64,000 nucleotides of DNA from Natronogracilivirga saccharolytica (GTDB lineage: Bacteria > Bacteroidota > Rhodothermia > Balneolales > Natronogracilivirgulaceae): positions 248,001-312,000 of the forward strand of contig NZ_JAFIDN010000003.1 in assembly GCF_017921895.1 (NCBI RefSeq). Reading direction: 5' to 3'. Shown piece after piece: positions 35,852 through 44,914 of this stretch. Each line of letters starts with the position of its first letter. Position 1 is the first letter of the stretch. The translations under genes were made by a program, and so were the position numbers. The notes under the pieces are model-generated. The model saw nothing but the letters and a program-made list of their open reading frames with translations, did no database searches and was not told where the DNA came from.

Positions 35852-37156
35852 CTAAATATGGTTGCGCATCAGGCCGGAAACAAAAAATGAATGTGCAAGC
35901 AGAACCTCCGGAAGGCCGCCTTCAGCAACAAAACTGGCGGCATCGAAGGAGTGTCCGCTTGTTTCGCTGAAGGGAACGGCAATGCAGCGCCCGATTCCGG
36001 CAGCCCGAATGGCAACGGTGCCGCTCTGACTGTCTTCAAAACCTATGACACTGTCAAAATCTTCTGGCTGCACGCCGGTCTGCTGCAGGGCGATGGAGTA
36101 CAGGTCCCTGAACGGTTTCAGGCGGATTTCGCTCGAATCACTTGCCGTTACGAATGCATCATAGCATAAAGCAGGTTCATCAAAACGTTTTCGCAACCGG
36201 GCCTTAACTGCTTCAGAGACAGGCCATGTTTCGATTTCATCGCGGATTACATGAAACACTTCTTTCATGACGACTTCAGCTTCGTAGCGGATGGAAGAGG
36301 TCACCAGGGCAAGCTTTACGGGATGTTCTGCAAAAAAACGGCCCAGTCCGGCAAGGATTTGAGCGCTCTTTCCGGGTTCTCCGAATTTGTTATCAGGGTC
36401 CGCTACTCCGGCTAGCTTGCCGGCATCTTCACCAAGGTCGCCCTTCAGCAGCGACAGCGTAACGGCAACGCCCGGCATTGGTTCAATAAGCGGGCGATCA
36501 GGATCAACGCCCGGAATTTCATCCAGAAATGTCCTGTCATTACGTTCGATTGCAGCCAGAATTTCGTGATACCGCTGATAATATATGTCAATGCATGCCT
36601 GAACCTGGTGCTCCCGGCCGGTTATGGAAAAGGGTCGGTTGGTTTTCCCGCCGGCGTCCCCGTGGTCTGCAACAATATCAGAAGCTCCGAATTGCTGTGC
36701 GTTAACCCGGACCTGCTGCCTGCGCTGCTCATCGCGGCTGTTGCCGAGGGTCCAGCGGGCCGCATCCAGGAAAGCGCTGCCGATGGCCTCAGGCTCAAAG
36801 GCACTTCCGTACGTGTCAGCCAGATATTCCACATGTTTCGTAGTGCTGTTGCCGATGACGTGAGGATAGTCACGGTCCGGATCCAGTCCCTGCCAGTCCG
36901 GTCCGCCGGATCCCATCGCTTTTCTCACAGCATGTTCAAGCGCATGGATACACAGTGTCTCTGTGGTGGTCGTGGTACCGTCCATATCCATCACGGCAGC
37001 CAGCGGAGTCGTGTTAAACTCCTTCAGTGCGGGTGCTATAGGACAAATTTCGTAGGGGGGATACACGTAGGACGGGTTCGGAATACGCACGAACTGATCG
37101 CCGCGGCTGACCATCATATCAGCCGCCTGATTGCGGGAAATAATTTTAATTGGCAT
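35852..37156 (-). CDS. HAD-superfamily phosphatase / phosphomutase-like protein
   Basis: The 434-residue protein carries HAD motif I MDMDGTT (57-63), motif II LVTSS, a motif III lysine in RLKPFRDLY, and motif IV GFEDSQSG. The cap region between motifs I and II is large, resembling beta-phosphoglucomutase-type phosphatases but longer. The N-terminal 50 residues, before motif I, are unusual for a HAD enzyme. Together with the GH38 gene 39 bp downstream it probably processes a phosphorylated sugar released inside the cell. No signal peptide is present. Substrate unknown. Confidence 0.8.
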   Translation of the reverse strand: MPIKIISRNQAADMMVSRGDQFVRIPNPSYVYPPYEICPIAPALKEFNTTPLAAVMDMDGTTTTTETLCIHALEHAVRKAMGSGGPDWQGLDPDRDYPHVIGNSTTKHVEYLADTYGSAFEPEAIGSAFLDAARWTLGNSRDEQRRQQVRVNAQQFGASDIVADHGDAGGKTNRPFSITGREHQVQACIDIYYQRYHEILAAIERNDRTFLDEIPGVDPDRPLIEPMPGVAVTLSLLKGDLGEDAGKLAGVADPDNKFGEPGKSAQILAGLGRFFAEHPVKLALVTSSIRYEAEVVMKEVFHVIRDEIETWPVSEAVKARLRKRFDEPALCYDAFVTASDSSEIRLKPFRDLYSIALQQTGVQPEDFDSVIGFEDSQSGTVAIRAAGIGRCIAVPFSETSGHSFDAASFVAEGGLPEVLLAHSFFVSGLMRNHI

Positions 37157-37233
37157 AGTACTGGTCTGACCCTGAAATAATCGATATTGACCCTATAAAT
37201 AATCCGGTTCCGGTTGTCCGGTTTTGGGAGAGG

Positions 37234-37241
37234 CAAAGTTA
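37234..37241 (-). promoter_or_regulatory. Possible Bacteroidota -7 box for the HAD-GH38 operon
   Basis: TAACTTTG on the minus strand fits the Bacteroidota -7 consensus TAnnTTTG and lies about 78 bases before the HAD start. No matching -33 TTTG element is placed at the normal distance, so support is weak. Confidence 0.3.
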
Positions 37242-37417
37242 CAAAATTAACCCAAAGGATTCACCTCGCGTGCTGAAATCGAACATAATGCGTCCCTGCC
37301 GTAAGAATCGGAGAATACCAGCAAAAAACGGTCACTACGGTTTTGGAAAAAAGCCGGCTAAGATGTAACATGTTCCGGAAGTATCAGGAAAGTGACCGGG
37401 ACAGTGAAGGGATATAT

Positions 37418-38857
37418 ATGACACAAAAAACCGGACAGGCTTCGGGCGGACGCGCACTCGGCCTTGATGCGCTGAGGGGACTTGCCATCCTTACGATGGT
37501 GCTGTCCGGCATTATTCCTTTCGGCGAGCTGCCCGCCTGGATGTACCATGCCCAGCTTCCGCCGCCTGATCACGGGTTTGACCCCGAAGTGCGCGGAATC
37601 ACCTGGGTGGATCTGGTTTTCCCCTTTTTTCTTTTCAGTATGGGTGTTGCGATTCCGCTTGCTTTCACAAAGCGGATGGAGGCAGGCGGACAGTATCTGA
37701 ACATGCTGAAAAAAGTAGCGGAGCGCGGGTTTTTGCTCGGTTTTTTTGCCATTTATCTTCATCACGTCCGGCCTTTTGTGCTGGAACCGTCTGATCCGGA
37801 TCCATGGGTTTGGTGGGCTGCGCTCGCAGGGGGTGCGCTGCTGTTTCCCATCTATACCCGGCTGCCCAAAACCTGGTCGCCGAAGGTGCAATGGGGAATC
37901 CGCCTGGCCGGTTTTGCAGGGGCTATAGCCCTGCTTGCTGTCCTGAGATATCCCGACGGATCGGGTTTTTCCCTGCACCGCAGCGATATCATTCTGATCG
38001 TTCTGACTAACATGGCGGTATTCACCTCCCTCATCTGGCTTGCCACGCCCAAACGACAGGACCTGCGTCTCGGGGTGCTTGTGCTGCTGGCAGCCTGCAT
38101 GCTGTCCGCAGAAGAATCGGGATGGATTGCCGCTTTGTGGGATTCATCGCCGGTGCCATGGTTGTTTCAGTTTGACTACCTGAAATATCTCTTCATACTC
38201 ATTCCGGGTACCATGGTGGGCGACCGGCTGGTATATTCGATGAAACACGGCCTGCCGGAACCTTCGCAAACCGATGGCTTACGGAACAATTTCCGGTACT
38301 GGATACTGTCAGTGAGCGGAATTGTACTGATGGTAGTTCTGCTTGCCGGCTTGCTCGGCCGTTACGTGTTCCCGACGGTGGTTGTATCCGCACTTATCCT
38401 GGCCGGCGGTCTGATGCTCGTATGGAAACAGCAAAATGAAAATGATTCTCTGTTTCGCAGCCTGCTTGTCTGGGGCGCATTCTGGCTGATGCTTGGCTTG
38501 TTGCTGGAATCCTTTGAAGGGGGGATCCGCAAAGACCATGCGACCTTCAGCTATTTTTTCGTAACAACAGGTATAGCGATCTGGGTTATGGTCTCTCTGA
38601 TGATCTGGATTGATGTGTTTCGCGGCACCCGCCTGTTTTCGCTGCTTGTTCAGAACGGTCAGAATCCGATGATTGCCTATGCCGGAATGCAGAACTTTGT
38701 CCTGCCGGTACTTACTCTGACCGGCATTCACGAATTCCTGGTTTCGGCCACCGAACATGACCCCTGGCTGGGCGTGCTTCGTGCGGTTGCCTATACCGTT
38801 CTGCTGGCGGTTATCGTGAGCTGGCTGACCCGAAAACGGGTGTTCTGGAGGTCATAA
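37418..38857 (+). CDS. DUF5009 / heparan-alpha-glucosaminide N-acetyltransferase-like membrane protein
   Basis: ATG 37418 behind GAAGG gives a 479-residue polytopic membrane protein. A longer frame starts with TTG at 37343 and is less likely. The N-terminal signature RALGLDALRGLAILTMVLSG is typical of DUF5009/HGSNAT-like acyltransferases. FPFFLFSMGVAIPLAFTKR and NPMIAYAGMQNFVLPVL are further conserved membrane segments; about ten to twelve hydrophobic spans are visible. Lysosomal HGSNAT moves acetyl from acetyl-CoA across the membrane onto glucosamine ends of heparan sulphate. Bacterial relatives occur in glycan-utilisation loci and may acylate sugars across the inner membrane. Confidence 0.78.
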   Translation: MTQKTGQASGGRALGLDALRGLAILTMVLSGIIPFGELPAWMYHAQLPPPDHGFDPEVRGITWVDLVFPFFLFSMGVAIPLAFTKRMEAGGQYLNMLKKVAERGFLLGFFAIYLHHVRPFVLEPSDPDPWVWWAALAGGALLFPIYTRLPKTWSPKVQWGIRLAGFAGAIALLAVLRYPDGSGFSLHRSDIILIVLTNMAVFTSLIWLATPKRQDLRLGVLVLLAACMLSAEESGWIAALWDSSPVPWLFQFDYLKYLFILIPGTMVGDRLVYSMKHGLPEPSQTDGLRNNFRYWILSVSGIVLMVVLLAGLLGRYVFPTVVVSALILAGGLMLVWKQQNENDSLFRSLLVWGAFWLMLGLLLESFEGGIRKDHATFSYFFVTTGIAIWVMVSLMIWIDVFRGTRLFSLLVQNGQNPMIAYAGMQNFVLPVLTLTGIHEFLVSATEHDPWLGVLRAVAYTVLLAVIVSWLTRKRVFWRS

Positions 38858-39101
38858 AGCGCTTTTTTCATTCCAAAAACTTTGAAAACAAGCTCCGGTT
38901 AACGTATTTTAAAATTTATTCATGCATTCCGGTATCACAACCTCAGGGACAGGTTTCATTCACACAGAATGTTGGCAAGGTTCTTGATATGTAATACAGC
39001 ACTCTGTTTACTGCGTACCAAATGATGATATGGAAGTGATCAGGAACCGTCCGGCACTTCCTGCACACAGTAAAAATCTTGGATCATAACATTTTTAACA
39101 C

Positions 39102-40727
39102 ATGAATCAAACGTTACTATGGTTAGTTGCAGCAGCAATCGCATTTGGCAGTCTTGCAGCCTGCTCTGAAATTGAAACACCCGATGACAGAATGGAGCTG
39201 CGCGGCGTCTGGATCACCAATGTGGACTCCGATGTGATGTTTGACCGGCAGTCAACTGCCGAAGCCATGGAGTATCTGTCGGAAAGAGGGTTTAATATTG
39301 TTTTTCCGGTGGTTTGGAATGCCGGATACACCCTTTATCCCAGTGAGGTTATGGTCGAATATTTCGGAGAGGATTACAGAATTGACCCTCGTTTCACCGA
39401 CCCTGAACGTGACCCGCTCAAAGACATCATCGTTGAAGCCAGAAAGCACGGGATGGAAGTCATGCCATGGTTTGAATACGGATTTGCCAGTTCGCACGAC
39501 GAAGGCGGGGGACATATCCTTGAATCGTATCCCCATTGGGCTGCCAAAGACAGTTCGGGCGTATTGCTGTCGAAAAACAATTTTGAGTGGATGAATGCCT
39601 TCCACTATGAGGTGCAGGAGTTTATTCTTGCACTCATTGCCGAGGTAATTGAAATGTACGACGTTGACGGAATCCAGGGTGACGACCGGCTGCCCGCTCT
39701 TCCTGCTGAGGGAGGCTATTCCGATTATACAAGGGAATTGTACAAGGAGGAATTTGGCGAAGAGCCTCCGCTCGATCCGCGCGAGGAGCCGTTCCTTCAA
39801 TGGAAGGCAGACCGGCTCAGTGATTTCGGCGAGCAAATGTACGAGATGGTGAAGTCGTACGATCCCGAACTCAGTGTCTCACTCTCGCCAAGCATCTATG
39901 ACTGGTCAAAGGACGAATACCTGCAGGACTGGACCGAGTGGGTGCGGCGCGGAACGGTTGATTTGCTCCATCCGCAGATATACCGATATGACATTGAGGC
40001 TTATCTGGACGAACTTGAGGTACAGCACAATTACTTCCTGGAAGCACTCGAAGAGCGTGATCCTGAAAGCGAACGCGACCATGAAATTTTTCATGCTCCC
40101 GGCGTTCTGATCAAGGTAGGTGACAATTATAACGGGCCTGAATATGTAAGGCAGGCCCTGGACCGTCATCATGAGCTCGGTCTCAACGGTGAAGTCTACT
40201 TCTTTTATGAGGGTTTGTTTGAAGAAAACGACAACCTGGGCGACAGTATTTATGCCCATCACTACCGAAAACCGGCGTTTCTGCCGCATCGCGATTCTGA
40301 GCGCAGGAAACCGTCCTACCGTTTGCCTCATGACTATGCCGATACGACAAACACCGGAACATGGCAGGTGTCCGAACACCCCGGAGCATGGGGCAACAGG
40401 CTGATGGTTTCAGATAATGCTGACGCATCGAACCGTCTGCGGCTGTTTGTCTCCGATGAAGGACACTATGACATCATGGTGCATGTTCCTTTTGATAATA
40501 TGCCGGAAGAGAAGGTAACCTATGTCCTTGAGTTGCCCGAAGAACAATTTGAATATACGCTCGACACCTCCGGTTTGACACAGGGCGGCTGGCATATTCT
40601 GGACACCCGGTATTTTGCACAGGGTGAACGCTTTCATATGACAGTCAAACAATCAGAAAATTCTGCCGGAACAGTCTGGTTTGACGGCCTCATGTTTCAG
40701 CGTAATCACCATCATGCCATTCGCTGA
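39102..40727 (+). CDS. GHL10-family glycosidase-like lipoprotein
   Basis: The 541-residue protein has a lipobox SLAAC with the acylated Cys21. It is followed by the GHL10 (DUF187) barrel: ELRGVWITNVDSDVMF, GFNIVFPVVWNAGYTLY, HGMEVMPWFEYGFASSH, DVDGIQGDDRLPALP and SVSLSPSIYDW. Relatives include E. coli DigH, which cuts glycan strands lacking peptide stems. Residues after 420 form a separate beta-domain, likely carbohydrate binding. The same domain occurs in the adjacent gene, which ends in a T9SS tag. Both are near the HGSNAT-like gene, and the pair may act on the same glycan at the periplasm/surface. Confidence 0.82.
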   Translation: MNQTLLWLVAAAIAFGSLAACSEIETPDDRMELRGVWITNVDSDVMFDRQSTAEAMEYLSERGFNIVFPVVWNAGYTLYPSEVMVEYFGEDYRIDPRFTDPERDPLKDIIVEARKHGMEVMPWFEYGFASSHDEGGGHILESYPHWAAKDSSGVLLSKNNFEWMNAFHYEVQEFILALIAEVIEMYDVDGIQGDDRLPALPAEGGYSDYTRELYKEEFGEEPPLDPREEPFLQWKADRLSDFGEQMYEMVKSYDPELSVSLSPSIYDWSKDEYLQDWTEWVRRGTVDLLHPQIYRYDIEAYLDELEVQHNYFLEALEERDPESERDHEIFHAPGVLIKVGDNYNGPEYVRQALDRHHELGLNGEVYFFYEGLFEENDNLGDSIYAHHYRKPAFLPHRDSERRKPSYRLPHDYADTTNTGTWQVSEHPGAWGNRLMVSDNADASNRLRLFVSDEGHYDIMVHVPFDNMPEEKVTYVLELPEEQFEYTLDTSGLTQGGWHILDTRYFAQGERFHMTVKQSENSAGTVWFDGLMFQRNHHHAIR

Positions 40728-40846
40728 CAGACAGATATTGGCGGGACTCCGCCGAAACGCAATTCCCGAACATGACTGCAAACCGGCCCGGACAGGAAAT
40801 CATCATATATCATCTCACAAACATCACCTCATAACTCTTTTTTGAT

Positions 40847-42829
40847 ATGCGGATTCGCTTTTTACCAACACTGTTGACCGCAGTTTTCATAACGGCGAGC
40901 CTCAGCCTGTTTCCTTTGAACACCTTCGCTCAGAACGCAGCGCCCGGGCAGACAGCCGGAGACCTGCCGGAAGAAGTCCGCGGTGTCTGGATCACCAATG
41001 TGGATTCCGACGTCATGCGCGAGCGGCGAAAGCTTGAAGATGCAATGGACTACCTGGCGGAAAACGGAATCAATGTGGTATTTCCCGTCGTCTGGAATCG
41101 CGGATTTACCCTTCATCACAGCGAAGTCATGGATACCACATTCGGATTTCCGCAGGTCGGGGAGTTCCGCAGGGCCGGACGCGATCCGCTTCGTGAAATA
41201 ATGACCGAAGCACACAGAGTGGGCATGGAAGTCATCCCGTGGTTTGAATACGGTTTCGCCGGTTCCCATGGCGGCACCAATCACATTTTCCAAAGAAAAC
41301 CCGAATGGGCAGCCCGGAATATTGATGGAGGCATTGCCATCCGTAACGGCTTTTTGTGGATGAACGGGTTCAAACCGGAAGTCCAGAATTTCATGCTTGA
41401 TCTCATCAGAGAGGTCATGGAAAATTATGATATCGACGGGATTCAGGGTGATGACCGGCTGCCGGCCCTGCCGCATAACGCGGGCTACAGCGACTATACC
41501 GTGCAGCGTTACCAGGATGAGCACGACGGCGAAGATCCGCCTGAGGATATGGACGATCCGGATTTTATTCAGTGGCGCGCCGATATTCTGACGGAGTTCG
41601 GCGGACAAATTTATGATATGGTAAAAGATTATGATCAGCATCTTACCGTATCGATGTCACCGAGTATCTTCCCATGGTCCCGTGACAACTATCTTCAGGA
41701 CTGGCCGGCTTGGATTGAGGCAGGACAGGTGGATATTGTGCATCCCCAGGCCTACCGGTACGAACTCGGTCAGTACCAGTCACTGATCAGACAGATGGTT
41801 GGGAGTACACCGGACTCGGAAACCGGCCATGTTCCACAGAAATACAAGCACAAAATTTCACCGGGCATCGTATCCGGCGTGGGCGGCAATCTGAATCCTC
41901 CCGATGTCCTTATCGACAAAGTCTCCTACAACCGTGAGTTTGGAATAAAAGGGGAGGTGTATTTCTTTTATGAAACCCTGCGTGCCCGCAATAACCATGC
42001 ACTGGACAGTATCGCGGCGGTACATTATCAGGAAATGGCGACGCTTCCGACGAGAAACGGAACATTCCGCCGCGTTCCCGGCATCGTGTCCCACCAGGAT
42101 AACCCGCTGCACGTCGTTCAGGGTGAGTGGGAAGCGGATGAGCTGGCCGAAGGTTCGGTGATGGGATCACTTAAGGCCGAAGCCGGTTTCGAATCGACAA
42201 TTGAGTATTTCGTGGATGTCCCGGCCGAAGCGCACTACAGGGTATATACCTACATTCCCTATGAGGTGGACGGCAACAGTGAGGTGCGCTATGCAGCGGT
42301 TGACGCATCCGGAGATACCACTGCCGTTGTTCTGGATCAGAGCAGCGAGAATATTCAAAAACGCGGCTGGACACCCGTCGGAGAGGTGTATCTGCAAGAG
42401 GGGGAACAGCAGGTTGCCCTTCTGGAAGCCTCGGCTTCTTCCGGAGAAAAACCGGTATACGGAGATGCCGTTATGATCATTCTGGACCGAAAGCGCTCAC
42501 CGGATGTCGAAATATCCCGGGATGTCGCAGGTGAACCCGATGACCGGCAGCAGGAAGTGCCGCAACAGGTGAGCCTTGAGCAGAACTACCCGAATCCGTT
42601 CAATCCATCCACCGAAATTCGCTTTGAATTGCCCGAAAGCGGCATTGTCACGCTTGAGGTGTATGACATGCTCGGGCGGAAGGTTACTACGCTCATCGAT
42701 TCCGAGCATCATGGCCGTGGCGGCCACCAGGTCACATTCGATGCCACCGATCTCTCCTCGGGCGTGTATATTTACCGTCTTCAGACAGAACATGGTGTGC
42801 TCAGCCGATCCATGTCATTTGTAAAATAA
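40847..42829 (+). CDS. GHL10-family glycosidase-like protein, T9SS cargo
   Basis: The 660-residue protein is a paralogue of the upstream lipoprotein: EVRGVWITNVDSDVMRE, MEVIPWFEYGFAGSH, YDIDGIQGDDRLPALP and MSPSIFPWSRDN are almost identical motifs. The signal peptide ends at TFAQ. A beta-sandwich region follows the barrel at about 420-560, then a type A sorting domain from residue 580 (NYPNPFNPST, GVYIYRLQT, MSFVK), so this copy is sent to the cell surface or medium by T9SS. A symporter gene follows after 73 bp and may import the product. Confidence 0.88.
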   Translation: MRIRFLPTLLTAVFITASLSLFPLNTFAQNAAPGQTAGDLPEEVRGVWITNVDSDVMRERRKLEDAMDYLAENGINVVFPVVWNRGFTLHHSEVMDTTFGFPQVGEFRRAGRDPLREIMTEAHRVGMEVIPWFEYGFAGSHGGTNHIFQRKPEWAARNIDGGIAIRNGFLWMNGFKPEVQNFMLDLIREVMENYDIDGIQGDDRLPALPHNAGYSDYTVQRYQDEHDGEDPPEDMDDPDFIQWRADILTEFGGQIYDMVKDYDQHLTVSMSPSIFPWSRDNYLQDWPAWIEAGQVDIVHPQAYRYELGQYQSLIRQMVGSTPDSETGHVPQKYKHKISPGIVSGVGGNLNPPDVLIDKVSYNREFGIKGEVYFFYETLRARNNHALDSIAAVHYQEMATLPTRNGTFRRVPGIVSHQDNPLHVVQGEWEADELAEGSVMGSLKAEAGFESTIEYFVDVPAEAHYRVYTYIPYEVDGNSEVRYAAVDASGDTTAVVLDQSSENIQKRGWTPVGEVYLQEGEQQVALLEASASSGEKPVYGDAVMIILDRKRSPDVEISRDVAGEPDDRQQEVPQQVSLEQNYPNPFNPSTEIRFELPESGIVTLEVYDMLGRKVTTLIDSEHHGRGGHQVTFDATDLSSGVYIYRLQTEHGVLSRSMSFVK

Positions 42830-42902
42830 GTTTGAGAAAATGCAGTGCTGTACACTTTTTTCAGCAGCCAGTTATTGTTCACATTGTTAAACAGGATGTG
42901 TT

Positions 42903-44726
42903 GTGCATACCATTGATCTTATTGTTATAGCCTTATATATGGTGGCGCTGGTCGCCATCGGACTGATTGCCAAACGGAAGGCCGGTGCCAGTGCGGACAG
43001 TTATTTCCTGGGCAACAGAAAAATGTCCTGGTGGATGCTCGGGTCATCCGGCATGGCTTCCAACCTTGATGTCTCCGGGACGCTGATTATTGTAGCGTTT
43101 ATCTATGCCATTGGAATCCAGGGATTGTTTATCGAGATTCGCGGGGGTGTGGTCCTCATCATGGCATTTCTCATGATATTCATGGGAAAGTGGAACCGCC
43201 GCGCGCAGGTGATGACCGTTGCCGAATGGATGAAGCTCCGGTTTGGAAGCGGCCCTCAGGGCAATCTCGCAAGGCTGCTCTCGGCAATTGCCAATATCGC
43301 TTTTGCTATCGCGACCATCACCTATTTTGCCCAGGGCGCCGGAATCTTCCTGGGAAGTATTCTGGATATTGACCCGCGGCTGGCATCGGTCATGATGATA
43401 TTCGTCGCTTCTATCTATACCGTTGCCAGTGGTTTGTACGGGGTTATCTACACGGACGTATTCCAGGGGTTCCTGATCTTTTTTACGATTATCTATGTCT
43501 GTATTCTGGCATTCGTTCAGTTCGATCTGCCGGAGGAGTTTCTGGTGTCGGTACCCATGCTTGACGGCACATTCAAGTCCATAGAAACAAGCTTGTCAGA
43601 CTGGGGACAGATTATTCCAAGCTGGACCATGGACCTGCCCGGTGAATATGCCCGCTACAACCTGTTTGGCATTGCCATTTTGTTCTATCTTTTCAAAAGC
43701 ACTATTGAAGGAAGCGGGGGCACCGGCGGATATCAGATTCAGCGTTACTTTGCTGCAAAAAGTGACAGGGAAGCAGGTCTGCTGAGTCTTTTCTGGATCG
43801 GACTGATGGCATTCCGCTGGCCTTTTGTGGTAGCTATTGCCATGCTCGGGATTAACATCGGGCTTGGCGGAAGCGTGATTGCCAATCCGGAAGAGGTGCT
43901 CCCGATCGTGATTATGAATGAACTGCCTGTTGTCATCACAGGTTTGCTTGTTGCCGGACTGGTTGCAGCCGCCATGTCGACGTTCGACTCCGTGGTCAAT
44001 GCCGGCGCCGCCTACTGGGTGAAAGATATCTATCATCGCTTCCTTAACAGGAGGGCTTCCGAGAGGCAGCTCGTCATTCAAAGCCGCGTATCATCGGCGG
44101 TATTGATCCTGGTCGGACTGCTGATGACCTTCTTTTTCCGCAACCTCAATGACATTTGGGCCTGGATTACCATGGGACTGGGGGCCGGACTGATTGTCCC
44201 CCAGATCATTCGCTGGTACTGGTGGCGGTTTAACGGTTACGGATTTGCTTTCGGCACACTTGCCGGGATGATTCTTGCCATAGGACAGCGACTGGTTGCC
44301 CCTGAAATACCGGAGTATATGTCGTTCATATTTATTGCCGGCGGGACGTTTGTGATTTCCATTACGGTGACCCTGCTGACCACACCAACCGAGAGCACCG
44401 TGTTGACCAAATTCTACAAAATCACCCGGCCCTTCGGATTCTGGGGCCCGGTCCGCAGCTGCTTCCGCTCGCAGGACATTCAGAAGATCAATGCGGAGAA
44501 CAGGCGCGATATCCTTGCCACATTCATTGCCGTACCCTGGCAGATCATTCTGTTCCTTACCCCCATGTCCTTCATGACACAGCAGTGGGGTAACTTTTTT
44601 GCACTTACTGCCGTACTGCTGGTGCTTTCTGTCGGACTCTATTTCGCATGGTTCCGTCACCTGTCAACCATAGACCGGGGACGTGAGGAAGAGCCGGTTC
44701 CTGTCAGCAAAGCTCCTCTGAAGTAA
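42903..44726 (+). CDS. Sodium:solute symporter family transporter (copy 1)
   Basis: The 607-residue inner-membrane protein starts at GTG 42903 (HTIDLIVIALYM); no in-frame ATG gives a sensible N-terminus. It has the SSS plan of about 13-14 hydrophobic spans, with the family segments SYFLGNRKMSWWMLGSSGMA, VMTVAEWMKLRFG and GLVAAAMSTFDSVVNAGAAY. The family couples Na+ entry to uptake of sugars, amino acids or other small organics. Next to two GHL10 genes and SusCD trios, sugar uptake is likely. A second member is at 52842. A terminator hairpin follows at 44794. Confidence 0.88.
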   Translation: MHTIDLIVIALYMVALVAIGLIAKRKAGASADSYFLGNRKMSWWMLGSSGMASNLDVSGTLIIVAFIYAIGIQGLFIEIRGGVVLIMAFLMIFMGKWNRRAQVMTVAEWMKLRFGSGPQGNLARLLSAIANIAFAIATITYFAQGAGIFLGSILDIDPRLASVMMIFVASIYTVASGLYGVIYTDVFQGFLIFFTIIYVCILAFVQFDLPEEFLVSVPMLDGTFKSIETSLSDWGQIIPSWTMDLPGEYARYNLFGIAILFYLFKSTIEGSGGTGGYQIQRYFAAKSDREAGLLSLFWIGLMAFRWPFVVAIAMLGINIGLGGSVIANPEEVLPIVIMNELPVVITGLLVAGLVAAAMSTFDSVVNAGAAYWVKDIYHRFLNRRASERQLVIQSRVSSAVLILVGLLMTFFFRNLNDIWAWITMGLGAGLIVPQIIRWYWWRFNGYGFAFGTLAGMILAIGQRLVAPEIPEYMSFIFIAGGTFVISITVTLLTTPTESTVLTKFYKITRPFGFWGPVRSCFRSQDIQKINAENRRDILATFIAVPWQIILFLTPMSFMTQQWGNFFALTAVLLVLSVGLYFAWFRHLSTIDRGREEEPVPVSKAPLK

Positions 44727-44793
44727 ATTCCAGGTACTGAATTACCGGTGCTAATTTACCGGCGCCAATTTATTTGTTCAAAGGTTCAAGGCA

Positions 44794-44831
44794 CAAAAAA
44801 AGCCATCCCGCATATTCAGGATGGCTTTTTT
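44794..44831. terminator. Bidirectional hairpin terminator
   Basis: AGCCATCC (44801-44808) pairs with GGATGGCT (44819-44826), extended by A and T runs. It lies between the converging symporter and T9SS-cargo genes. Confidence 0.9.
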
Positions 44832-44914
44832 ATGAACTCTCAGCCGGATTCCCTCCAGACTCGCTGCCCGGGGAACGACGGCTCGGATTACTGTTTATTC
44901 ATCAACAGCGGACA

